A stretch of DNA of 60,067 nucleotides from an uncultured Chthoniobacterales bacterium (lineage in GTDB: Bacteria > Verrucomicrobiota > Verrucomicrobiia > Chthoniobacterales > UBA10450): the NCBI GenBank assembly GCA_902805675.1, contig CADCTA010000024.1, forward strand, positions 1 to 60,067. Direction: 5' to 3'. The notes beneath the pieces are model-generated. The model was given only the letters and a program-made list of their open reading frames with translations, ran no database searches and had not been told where the DNA came from. The position numbers and the translations under genes were made by a program. This document shows positions 8,803-16,851 of the stretch, one piece after another; positions within the stretch are counted from its first letter, which is position 1; the number at the start of each line of letters is the position of its first letter.

Positions 8803-11439
8803 ATGACTCCGGCGCGCTGGCAGTGCGTAAAGGAGATCGTGGCTGATGCGCTGGATCGGAGCGCAGCTGATCGGCGGGCGTTCGTGGTCACAGCTTGTGC
8901 GGGCGATGATTCTCTCCTTCACGAGGTCGAGTCGTTGCTGGCACACACTGACGAGAAAACGAACTTCGATGGCTTCGCGGAGGATCTCGCCTGGACGCGT
9001 GCGGACGAGAAGGATGCGCGCGCTCATCAGCTAGTCGGCGACTACCGGATTCTGCACCCGATCGGATGTGGCGGGATGGGTGCCGTGTATCTGGCGGAAC
9101 GCGCCGATCGTGCATTCGAGAAAAAGGTCGCGATCAAAATCCTGAAGCGCGGCACCGACACCGCCGAAGTGCTGCGTCGCTTCCGGCGCGAACGGCAGAT
9201 CCTGGCCCAACTCGATCACCCAAACATTGCTCGCCTCGTGGATGCAGGCACGACGGCCGATGGATTGCCGTTCTTCGTCATGGAGTTCATCGAGGGCGAG
9301 CGGCTGACGGATTTTGTCTGGGCGCGCGCGCTGCCGCTGAAGGAACGGTTGCAGTTATTCGGCAAAATCTGCGCCGCGGTGCAGTTCGCCCACCAGAACC
9401 TGGTGGTGCATCGCGACTTGAAGCCGAGCAACATCCTCGTCACCGCCGATGGCGAGCCGAAGCTGCTCGATTTCGGAATCGCGAAGCTGCTCGGCACCGG
9501 CGACGAGGCGTGGGAAGCAACGCTGGCGGGCGATGAGCGGCTGACGCCGGGGTATGCTTCGCCCGAGCAGGTGCGAGGCGATGCCGTCACCACGGTGAGC
9601 GATGTCTATGCGCTCGGCGCGTTGCTCTACGAGATCCTGGCTGGGCGGCCGACACATCGCTTCGCCCGAACGCGGCCGACCGCCACGGAGATGAACCGCG
9701 TCATCTGCGATGAAGAGCCGCTCCGGCCGAGTCTCGCCGCGCGTGACGCTGACATGCGCCGGCAGCTGCGCGGCGATCTCGACACCATCATCCTGCGCGC
9801 GCTCTCGAAGCTTCCGGCGCGCCGTTATTCTTCTGCCGGTACGCTCGCCGATGATCTCCGTCGTTATCTCGAAGGACGTCCCGTCCGCGCGCGGCGCGAC
9901 ACGACCGGATATCGGACGTGCAAGTTCCTGAGCCGCAATAAGGCGGCAGTCGCCGCCGCGGCCGTGCTCGTCGCCGCCTTACTCGGCGGGTCTGCCACGA
10001 CGCTCTGGCAGGCGCGGCGCGCGGAACGCCGCTTTGCTGATGTGCGGCGGCTGGCCAACTCGATGATGATCGAGTTTCACGACTCGATTAAAGACATCCC
10101 AGGCGCGCTGGCCGCTCGCCAGGGCGTTACCCGGCGAGCTCTCGATTACCTGGACAGCCTCGCGGCCGAGGCCGGCAGCGATCTCGCGTTGAAGAGCGAG
10201 CTGGCGACAGCATATGTACGCCTGGGCGAGATCACGTTCGAGACTCGGCAGGCGGTCGAAGTTTACGGGAAAGCGCTCGCCTTGAACGAAGCGCTCGTGG
10301 CGGCCGCCCCGAAAACGAAGGCGTTCCGCCACGACCTTTCGGCAGCCTACAGCCGCTTGGCGCACGGCCTCAGAGTCCTGGGCCGCTCACAGGAGGCGAT
10401 CGCCTACGGCCAGAAAGCAGTCGCGGCCGCGGAATCGCTGGTCGCGGATTTTCCTTCTGACGCGGGCATCCGCTCGAACCTGACAGAGCAATACTACAGC
10501 CTCGCCTTCAACATGATCGACGCCGGCGAATCCACAGGCGCGCTCCCCTTCGCTGCCAAAGCGCTCGCGGCGCACGAACAAGTAATGGCCTTGGATCCAT
10601 CGAACGAAGAGGCCGTGGACAGCGCGGGGCTTGCCTGGTCGATCCTCAGCTACGCGCACGAAGACACGGGTGATATCGAAAGCGCCCTGCGCTACAGCCG
10701 CATCTTGATGGAGCGCGCGGTCGAGCGTATCGCTGCCAGCCCCGCAAACGCGCGCTACCGCCGCAGCTTGTGGGCGGCTCATCTCCGCACTGGCCGCCAG
10801 CTCGCCGCCAAAGGCGAATTGACACGAGGCCTCGAGCACTACACTCAGGCGCTCGCGCTGATCGAGAGTCTCTCAACGGCCGATCCCAACGATATCGGGC
10901 ACCGGCGCTGGCTCGCGGTCACCGCCACCTCGGCCGCCGAACTGCACGTCCAGCTCGATCAACGAGAAGAAGCGCGAGCGCTATATCGCAGGGCGATCGC
11001 GATTAGCGAGGGGCTACTTGCGGCAGATGCCAATAGCGCTGAGACGCGGAGGGATCTTACAAGGATGTACCACGGGTTGGGACTGCTGCTCACGAAGCTC
11101 GGCGAGCTCGACACGGCGCAGCGCTACCTGCACGAGGCTGAGTTAATGGCCGAGGGCTCGGCGCGTGACGATGCCATGAATGCGCGGGTGCGAAGTCGTC
11201 TCGCTGATGTTTACGCCGCCACAGGCGCGCTGCACGTTGCACTGGCCGACGCAGCAGCGGCGTCCGCCTCGGAGCGCAGCACGCATCGCGCATCGGCGTG
11301 CGACGCCTACCGTCGTAGCCTGACAGCCTGGCAAGCAATCGAACAACGCGGGCTGCTGACCGCTCCCGACACCGGCAAACCGGCCGCGGTGAATCGAGAA
11401 CTCGCCGCCTGCGAGCCGGTGATCAACCAACAGCCGTAG
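8803..11439 (+). CDS. Second membrane Ser/Thr protein kinase with TPR-like tail (tandem paralogue)
   Basis: 878 residues from the ATG at 8803. In-frame TTG 8767 and ATG 8779 are alternatives. I prefer 8803 because its MTPARW aligns with the leader of the upstream kinase. The kinase motifs are complete: IGCGGMGAVYLAE, VAIKILKRG, HRDLKPSN, DFGIAKLL. A transmembrane helix lies at ~380-402, followed by TPR-like repeats. Nucleotide similarity to the upstream kinase is high over the leader and kinase domain (for example around 6120-6320 versus 9030-9230) but falls away in the tails. This indicates tandem duplication followed by divergence of the sensory part. It is probably cotranscribed with 5201-8763. 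Confidence 0.93.
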   Translation: MTPARWQCVKEIVADALDRSAADRRAFVVTACAGDDSLLHEVESLLAHTDEKTNFDGFAEDLAWTRADEKDARAHQLVGDYRILHPIGCGGMGAVYLAERADRAFEKKVAIKILKRGTDTAEVLRRFRRERQILAQLDHPNIARLVDAGTTADGLPFFVMEFIEGERLTDFVWARALPLKERLQLFGKICAAVQFAHQNLVVHRDLKPSNILVTADGEPKLLDFGIAKLLGTGDEAWEATLAGDERLTPGYASPEQVRGDAVTTVSDVYALGALLYEILAGRPTHRFARTRPTATEMNRVICDEEPLRPSLAARDADMRRQLRGDLDTIILRALSKLPARRYSSAGTLADDLRRYLEGRPVRARRDTTGYRTCKFLSRNKAAVAAAAVLVAALLGGSATTLWQARRAERRFADVRRLANSMMIEFHDSIKDIPGALAARQGVTRRALDYLDSLAAEAGSDLALKSELATAYVRLGEITFETRQAVEVYGKALALNEALVAAAPKTKAFRHDLSAAYSRLAHGLRVLGRSQEAIAYGQKAVAAAESLVADFPSDAGIRSNLTEQYYSLAFNMIDAGESTGALPFAAKALAAHEQVMALDPSNEEAVDSAGLAWSILSYAHEDTGDIESALRYSRILMERAVERIAASPANARYRRSLWAAHLRTGRQLAAKGELTRGLEHYTQALALIESLSTADPNDIGHRRWLAVTATSAAELHVQLDQREEARALYRRAIAISEGLLAADANSAETRRDLTRMYHGLGLLLTKLGELDTAQRYLHEAELMAEGSARDDAMNARVRSRLADVYAATGALHVALADAAAASASERSTHRASACDAYRRSLTAWQAIEQRGLLTAPDTGKPAAVNRELAACEPVINQQP

Positions 11440-11442
11440 AGC

Positions 11443-12894
11443 TCACGCGGCGCGGCTCTGTGCTTGCGGTAGCAAACTAGAGTAGAGCGTTTCATAGCGC
11501 TGGGCGGCCGCTTGCCACGAGAAGTTCTGCGTCATCGCGCGCTGCACCAGCGGTGTCCAGATCGCCTCATTGTAGTAGAGCTCGCGCGCGCGTTTGATCG
11601 AATCCCAGAACGCCTCCACCGAAGGATCGTAGTAGAGGAATCCGTATCCGCTGCCCGTCGTCGGATCGTAGTCCTCGATGATCTCATGGATGCCGCCCGT
11701 CGCGCGGGCGACGGGAAGCGCGCCGTACTTGAGGCTATACATCGCGCTCAGTCCGCTCGGCTCGATCTGCGATGGGATCAGCGTAATGTCGACGCCTGCT
11801 TCGATGAGGTGCGCGAGGCGTTCATCGTACTGCTGACTGTAGGCGAATTTCGTGGGGTACTTCTTTGCGGCGACGGCGAGCGCCGTCTCGTACGCGGGAT
11901 CGCCTTCGCCGAGAATGATGAGCCGCACGTCGTCGCTCAACAGCCGATCGAGCACCGGCATCAGCACATCGAACCCTTTCTCCGGCACGAGTCGCGTCAC
12001 CATTCCGAAGACGGGGCCTTGCGGCGCCGGCGCGAGGCCGAGACCGTCGAGCAACAACTCGCGGCAGAGGCGTTTCCCATCGAGCGAGTCCGCAGTGTAG
12101 GTGCTCGGCAACAAGGCATCGCTCGCCGGATCCCACCGTTCATAGTCTGCGCCGTTGAGGACCGCCGAGATCTTGTGCGCCTGCTCGCGCAACACGATCT
12201 CGAGCCCGCAGCCGCCCTCTTCAGTCAGCATCTCGCGGCGGTAGCGCTCACTTACCGTCGTCACCTGATCGGCGAAGAGGATGCCGCCCTTGAGGAAATT
12301 AAGCCGGCCGAAATACTCCACGCCCCAAGGCTTGAAGTAGCGCTCCGGCAGATTCGTTAGGCCGAAGTCGAGCCCCCAGAAGCTCCCCTGCTCCGCCAGA
12401 TGATGAATCGTGAGCACCGTGGTGAACGGCAGGTGACCTTCCCGCACGAAGACCGGCACCAGCGCCGCCGGCCAGTCGTGCACGTGCAAGATCTCTGGTG
12501 TCGGCGTGAGCCGCCGCGTCAGTTCCAGCGCGGCCTTGCTGAAGAAGATGAAGCGCGTGGCGTTGTCTTCGTACTGCTCGCCGTGCTCGCCGTAGATGCC
12601 GGCGCGATCGAAGAACTCGTCGCAACGCACATAAAACAACTGCACGCCGCCGGCCGTCCGACCGCTGAGAAACTCCGCGACGTACGTCTTGCCTCCCACC
12701 CGGACGTCCACCGTTATGCCGGTGTCCTTGTGCTCCACCGCGTTGTTCTCGCGGATCTCGCGGTAGTACGGCATCACGATGCCGATCTCGTGGCCGCGGG
12801 CGCGCAGCTCGCGCGGCAGCGCTTCCAGCACGTCGACTAACACAGTTGCGCGAGAGAGCGGCGGCCCTTCCGGGCTGATCATCAGGATTCGCAT
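11443..12894 (-). CDS. glgA: Glycogen/starch synthase (GT5), divergent N-terminal motif
   Basis: 483 residues from the ATG at 12894 (MRILMISPEG). A TTG at 12909 is possible but less likely. This is a GT-B fold glycosyltransferase that would transfer glucose from a nucleotide sugar to an alpha-1,4-glucan in the cytosol. Supporting motifs are HVHDWPAALVPVFV, TVLTIHHLAEQG, VLNGADYERWDP, FGMVTRLVPEKGFD, and the C-terminal PSQIEPSGLSAMYSLKYGAL with ATGGIHEII. The usual N-terminal K-T-G-G-L is absent, replaced by PLSRATVLVDVLEALPREL, and the E-P-C-G cysteine is serine. Sugar-donor preference may therefore differ. The gene is convergent with the kinase operon (3-bp gap). Confidence 0.88.
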   Translation of the reverse strand: MRILMISPEGPPLSRATVLVDVLEALPRELRARGHEIGIVMPYYREIRENNAVEHKDTGITVDVRVGGKTYVAEFLSGRTAGGVQLFYVRCDEFFDRAGIYGEHGEQYEDNATRFIFFSKAALELTRRLTPTPEILHVHDWPAALVPVFVREGHLPFTTVLTIHHLAEQGSFWGLDFGLTNLPERYFKPWGVEYFGRLNFLKGGILFADQVTTVSERYRREMLTEEGGCGLEIVLREQAHKISAVLNGADYERWDPASDALLPSTYTADSLDGKRLCRELLLDGLGLAPAPQGPVFGMVTRLVPEKGFDVLMPVLDRLLSDDVRLIILGEGDPAYETALAVAAKKYPTKFAYSQQYDERLAHLIEAGVDITLIPSQIEPSGLSAMYSLKYGALPVARATGGIHEIIEDYDPTTGSGYGFLYYDPSVEAFWDSIKRARELYYNEAIWTPLVQRAMTQNFSWQAAAQRYETLYSSLLPQAQSRAA

Positions 12895-12908
12895 AAGAGA
12901 AGGCGGCA

Positions 12909-12946
12909 AACGTCGAACGCCGAACGTCGAACGTCCAACGTCGAAT
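12909..12946 (-). repeat. Short tandem repeat of AACGTCG-type units
   Basis: About five imperfect copies of a 7-9 bp unit (AACGTCG, AACGCCG, AACGTCC) lie directly upstream of glgA, between it and the divergent propeller gene. It is too short and irregular to be a CRISPR. The role is unknown. Confidence 0.6.
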
Positions 12947-13128
12947 TAAGGAGCCTCCGAGTTCGCCTCGTCCGTTCGATGGACTACTCGCGCGGTCAAA
13001 ACGATGCAGGTGAAGGTATCGGCCGCGTTACTTTCAAAACCAGCTATCCGCGCCCGAGGATACGATTCAATTAGGAGCCTCACCGCCCTGACTGGGCCTT
13101 CCTCCAACGGCTTACCCCAAAGAACACC

Positions 13129-15162
13129 ATGGCAACAAACCGCCCTCTACCAGACCGCTTCATCAATCGGCGCGTCTTCATCGCTTTTGCACTTTGCTCA
13201 GCCGGCATGTTCCTGGCCCAGCTGAGTTTCGCGCAAGCGGACGCGGCATCGGGCTGGGCGATTGTCCCCACGCCTGCGGGATCCAACAGCCCGAAGTCGC
13301 TCGACGGTGTGACCTGCGTCTCGGCGGCAGATTGCTGGGCGGTCGGCAATGATTACAGCACGAGCCGGACGCAGACACTCGTGCAACGCTGGAATGGAAC
13401 TTCCTGGTCCAACGTTCCTTCTGCAAACACCAGCCCCACAGGGCACAATGCGCTGACCAGCGTGACGTGCACCTCGAGCTCCGACTGCTGGGCAGTCGGC
13501 GCGGCGGTGGAAAACGAGGTGCCGCGCACCCTGATCCAGCGGTGGAATGGGAGTTCCTGGTCGATCGTGCCGTCTCCAAATGCCGGGCCAAAAGCCAACG
13601 GCCTTTACGACGTGACCTGTAGCTCCGCGTCTGATTGCTGGGCGGTCGGGTATTACGAAGCTGACGCCGGGCTTCTGAAGACGGAATTTCGCACGTTGAT
13701 CCAGCGCTGGAACGGGAGCGCCTGGTCGATCGTCGAGTCGCCGAACCTGCCACTCGAGAGCAGCCGACCGATCTTCACGTTCTCCTCCAATGTGCTCAGA
13801 TCAGTGACCTGCACATCTGCGACCGACTGCTGGGCCGTCGGCTACGGGAACGGAAAGACGATGGTGCAGCGTTGGAACGGTACCTCGTGGTCGCTGGTCG
13901 ATTCGCCAAACACCGACGCGCCCAACGGAGACAGCTTGTTCTCCGTCACCTGCGCATCACCGTCTGATTGCTGGGCGGTCGGCTCTTCCGCCCTGGAACA
14001 AGAAGGTTTCACGCTGAACTTGATCATGCGGTGGAACGGCTCTGCATGGTCGCTCGTGCCCTCACCCAACACTGGCGACGGCAGCTATCTGAACGCCGTC
14101 ACCTGCGTCTCGGCCGCAGAATGTTGGGCTGCGGGAACCTACTATCAGAGCGCGAGCGGAAAGGGGCTCACTCTGGTTCAGAAGTGGAACGGCACTTCGT
14201 GGGCCACGGTAGCTACACCGAACCCAATGGCGGCGAGCCAAACCCGTTTCCACGACCTGACATGCTCGTCGACCGACGAGTGCTGGGCCGTGGGCTATAC
14301 GAGTGCGACTAATTTCGCGCGCACGCTGATCGAGCGTTACACCCGGGCAGACGTCGCGCCCGCCGGTGCAGCGCAGTTGCAGAATATCTCCACGCGTTTG
14401 CGCGTGCAGACCGGTGATAACGTCATGATCGGTGGTTTCATCGTCACCGGCACGGCGCCAAAGCGTGTCATCCTCCGCGCCATTGGACCTTCGCTGAGCG
14501 CCGGCGGATCGCCTGCCGCCGGGCGCATGCTCGATCCCACCCTGGAGCTGAACGACAACAGCGGCGCGCGTGTTGCATTCAACGACAACTGGAAGGACTC
14601 ACCGGAACGCGCTGAGATCGAAGCGAGCGGCATTCCGCCAGGCGACGACCGCGAAGCGGCCATCGCGCGCACGCTCCCGCCCGGCAATTACACCGCCACC
14701 GTGCGCGGTGCGGGTGAGAGCACCGGGATCGCGCTTGTGGAAGCCTACGACATCGACGCTCCGGCGGACTCGCGGCTCGCGAACATCAGCACGCGGGGCT
14801 TCGTCGAGACGGGTGACAACGTGATGATCGGTGGGCTCATCGTCGGTCCGTCCGACCGCGACAACACCAGGATGCTCGTGCGCGCGATCGGGCCAAGTCT
14901 CGCCGCCCGAGGTGTGGCCGGCGCATTGCAGGATCCGACGATCGCCCTGCACGACGCGAACGGCGCGTTGTTAGCCGCGAACGATAACTGGAAGGAAAGC
15001 CAGCGCGCCGAGATCGAAGGCACCGGCATTCCACCGGGCGATGATCGCGAGTCGGCCATCGTGCGAGTCCTCGCGCCGGGGCTCTACACCGCGATCGTGC
15101 GCGGCCAGGGAAACAGCACGGGCGTGGCGTTGGTCGAGGCTTACAACCTCGGCTCGCCGTAA
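13129..15162 (+). CDS. Secreted seven-repeat beta-propeller protein with two C-terminal GPSL domains
   Basis: 677 residues. A signal peptide spans ~1-38 (ALCSAGMFLAQLSFAQA). Residues ~39-405 carry seven repeats of about 50 residues, each with a T-C-x5-C-W-A-(V/A)-G core (for example VTCVSAADCWAVG) followed by a QRWNG-SW strand. This suggests a seven-bladed propeller with a cysteine pair per blade. Residues ~417-546 and ~550-677 are two copies of the domain shared by other exported proteins here (NISTR...TGDNVMIGG...RAIGPSL...NDNWK...DDRE-AI...LVEAY). It is exported, and its substrate is unknown. It is divergent from glgA. Confidence 0.9.
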   Translation: MATNRPLPDRFINRRVFIAFALCSAGMFLAQLSFAQADAASGWAIVPTPAGSNSPKSLDGVTCVSAADCWAVGNDYSTSRTQTLVQRWNGTSWSNVPSANTSPTGHNALTSVTCTSSSDCWAVGAAVENEVPRTLIQRWNGSSWSIVPSPNAGPKANGLYDVTCSSASDCWAVGYYEADAGLLKTEFRTLIQRWNGSAWSIVESPNLPLESSRPIFTFSSNVLRSVTCTSATDCWAVGYGNGKTMVQRWNGTSWSLVDSPNTDAPNGDSLFSVTCASPSDCWAVGSSALEQEGFTLNLIMRWNGSAWSLVPSPNTGDGSYLNAVTCVSAAECWAAGTYYQSASGKGLTLVQKWNGTSWATVATPNPMAASQTRFHDLTCSSTDECWAVGYTSATNFARTLIERYTRADVAPAGAAQLQNISTRLRVQTGDNVMIGGFIVTGTAPKRVILRAIGPSLSAGGSPAAGRMLDPTLELNDNSGARVAFNDNWKDSPERAEIEASGIPPGDDREAAIARTLPPGNYTATVRGAGESTGIALVEAYDIDAPADSRLANISTRGFVETGDNVMIGGLIVGPSDRDNTRMLVRAIGPSLAARGVAGALQDPTIALHDANGALLAANDNWKESQRAEIEGTGIPPGDDRESAIVRVLAPGLYTAIVRGQGNSTGVALVEAYNLGSP

Positions 15163-15198
15163 CCCGGACGGTCGATCGCTCTGCGATTCACCTCCGCG

Positions 15199-16530
15199 CT
15201 ACGCTGACGCGGCGTACTCCCGCCGCACCCAGGCAAGCGCTTCCTCCCGATCCCGAAACGCGCCTTCGAGTTGTCGCGTTTCGACCGCCTCGAGGATCTC
15301 GCCAAACTGCGGCCCTGGTTTTAACCCGAGAGCCTTGAGATCATCGCCACGCACGAGTGGCGCGGGAATGATCGGTTCGTTCGCGAACTCTTCCTGCTTG
15401 GCTTGGAGGAACTCGTAATTATCGAGCATCCCGTGGCTGCTTGCGCAGTCGACCCGATGCAGCTCCATCTCGTCGCCGAACGTGGGCCGCGCCATGAAGC
15501 GCTTCAGCTTCGCGGTCCGCATGTTCGGCACGTCCTTAAAGACCATGTGCTGACGCACCATCTCCACCGTGGCTTCGATTTCCGCGCGCGAGAAACGCAG
15601 CCGCTGCATCACCACCTCCGTCATCTCCGCGCCGATGCGGTCGTGGCCGTTGAACCGTATACGGCCAGTCTCATCCACGCTGTAGGTCGGCGGCTTGCCG
15701 ATATCGTGAAACAGCACACTGAACACGAGCGGCAACGAAACCTCCGGCGGCAGCAGTTCGAGCATGATGCGCGTGTGCTTGAAGACGTCGCCTTCCGGGT
15801 GGAACTGCGGCGGCTGCTCGCAGCCTTTTAGCCGTTCGAGCTCCGGTAAGACGATGCGCATCAGCCCGCTGGCATCGAGCAGATCCCAGCCGCGCACCCG
15901 TTGCGGCGACATGAAGATGCGCACCAGCTCTTCGCGAATCCGCTCCGCGCTGATCTCGCTGATGGACGCAGAGCTTGCTTGAAGAGCCGCCCAGGTGCCC
16001 TGCTCGATCTCGAACTCGAGCGTGGTCGCAAAGCGCACCGCGCGCAGCATGCGCAAGCGATCCTCGGCGAAGCGCTGCGCCGGATCGCCGATCGCGCGGA
16101 TGATACGCGCGTCGAGATCCGCGCGGCCGCCGACGAAGTCGATCACCTCTTCACTGACGGGATCGAAGAACATGCCGTTGATCGTGAAATCACGACGCGC
16201 GGCGTCTTCTTCCGCGGTCGCGAAATGCACTTCTGTCGGCCGCCGACCATCAACGTAAGCGCCGTCGGAACGGAACGTCGCCACCTCGAACTGCAGCGCG
16301 TCCTGAAGCACAACGATGACGCCGAAATGCGCGCCGACGGCGTAGGTCCGCGCGAAAAGTTTCTGCACCTGCTCGGGCCTCGCGTCAGTCGCGATGTCGA
16401 TGTCCTTCGGCGGCACGCGGCGCAGGAAATCACGGACCGACCCGCCTGCGTAGTACGCCACGTGCCCCGCGCCCCGCAGCCGCCGCGCAACGGAACGAGC
16501 AGTTTCCAGCAGCGGCGTCCGCTCGATCAT
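15199..16530 (-). CDS. cca: CCA tRNA nucleotidyltransferase / poly(A) polymerase family
   Basis: 443 residues from the ATG at 16530 (MIERTPLLETARSVARRLRG). Longer in-frame starts reach 16626 but add an unconserved extension. The nucleotidyltransferase core shows YAGGSVRDFL and KDIDIATDARPEQV (metal-binding DxD), then RRDFTINGMFFDP and the RNA-binding region ERIREELVRI. An HD domain (FHDIGKPPT) follows at ~250-290. The enzyme adds or repairs the 3' CCA of tRNAs in the cytosol. The class-II family features make CCA-adding activity more likely than polyadenylation, but I cannot exclude the latter from sequence alone. Confidence 0.92.
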   Translation of the reverse strand: MIERTPLLETARSVARRLRGAGHVAYYAGGSVRDFLRRVPPKDIDIATDARPEQVQKLFARTYAVGAHFGVIVVLQDALQFEVATFRSDGAYVDGRRPTEVHFATAEEDAARRDFTINGMFFDPVSEEVIDFVGGRADLDARIIRAIGDPAQRFAEDRLRMLRAVRFATTLEFEIEQGTWAALQASSASISEISAERIREELVRIFMSPQRVRGWDLLDASGLMRIVLPELERLKGCEQPPQFHPEGDVFKHTRIMLELLPPEVSLPLVFSVLFHDIGKPPTYSVDETGRIRFNGHDRIGAEMTEVVMQRLRFSRAEIEATVEMVRQHMVFKDVPNMRTAKLKRFMARPTFGDEMELHRVDCASSHGMLDNYEFLQAKQEEFANEPIIPAPLVRGDDLKALGLKPGPQFGEILEAVETRQLEGAFRDREEALAWVRREYAASA

Positions 16531-16780
16531 CGCGCCTACTGTAGCGGCGGTCTGCAACGGCCGCACATTAGTTCGCCCGCTCGAGTCGAGGTTCATAGAC
16601 CGCCGGCTAAAGGAAGCACGGCGCACATTGCAGATTCGATCTTCCGCGGCGATCGCGTGGCCGCCGTGTTGCCAGGCGGCGATCGCAGTGCCGTCGCGAT
16701 CCGGTGATCGGGCCCGCTACGCTTGCGTGGCCTCGGGTCGCTAGCATGCGCTACGGCGCACCATCGCCGCGAACGAGAAA

Positions 16781-16807
16781 GGCAGCGCCGGGATTCCCGG
16801 CGCTGCC
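16781..16807 (-). terminator. Strong GC hairpin, rho-independent-type terminator
   Basis: An 11-bp perfect stem, GGCAGCGCCGG with its complement around a short ATT-containing loop. It is extended by GAGAA / TTCTC flanks, and on the minus strand TTTCTCG follows. It lies 44 bp past the stop of the large secreted gene 16852-21528. Confidence 0.75.
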
Positions 16808-16851
16808 TTCTCTGTCTGCGAGGCTGGTCCTGAAGGCCCGCTCTGCGGCCG

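Noticed and set aside
12909..12946. Tandem AACGTCG units considered as a CRISPR or iteron array
   Set aside because: Units are only 7-9 bp with no spacers, and there are no cas, rep or origin features nearby.
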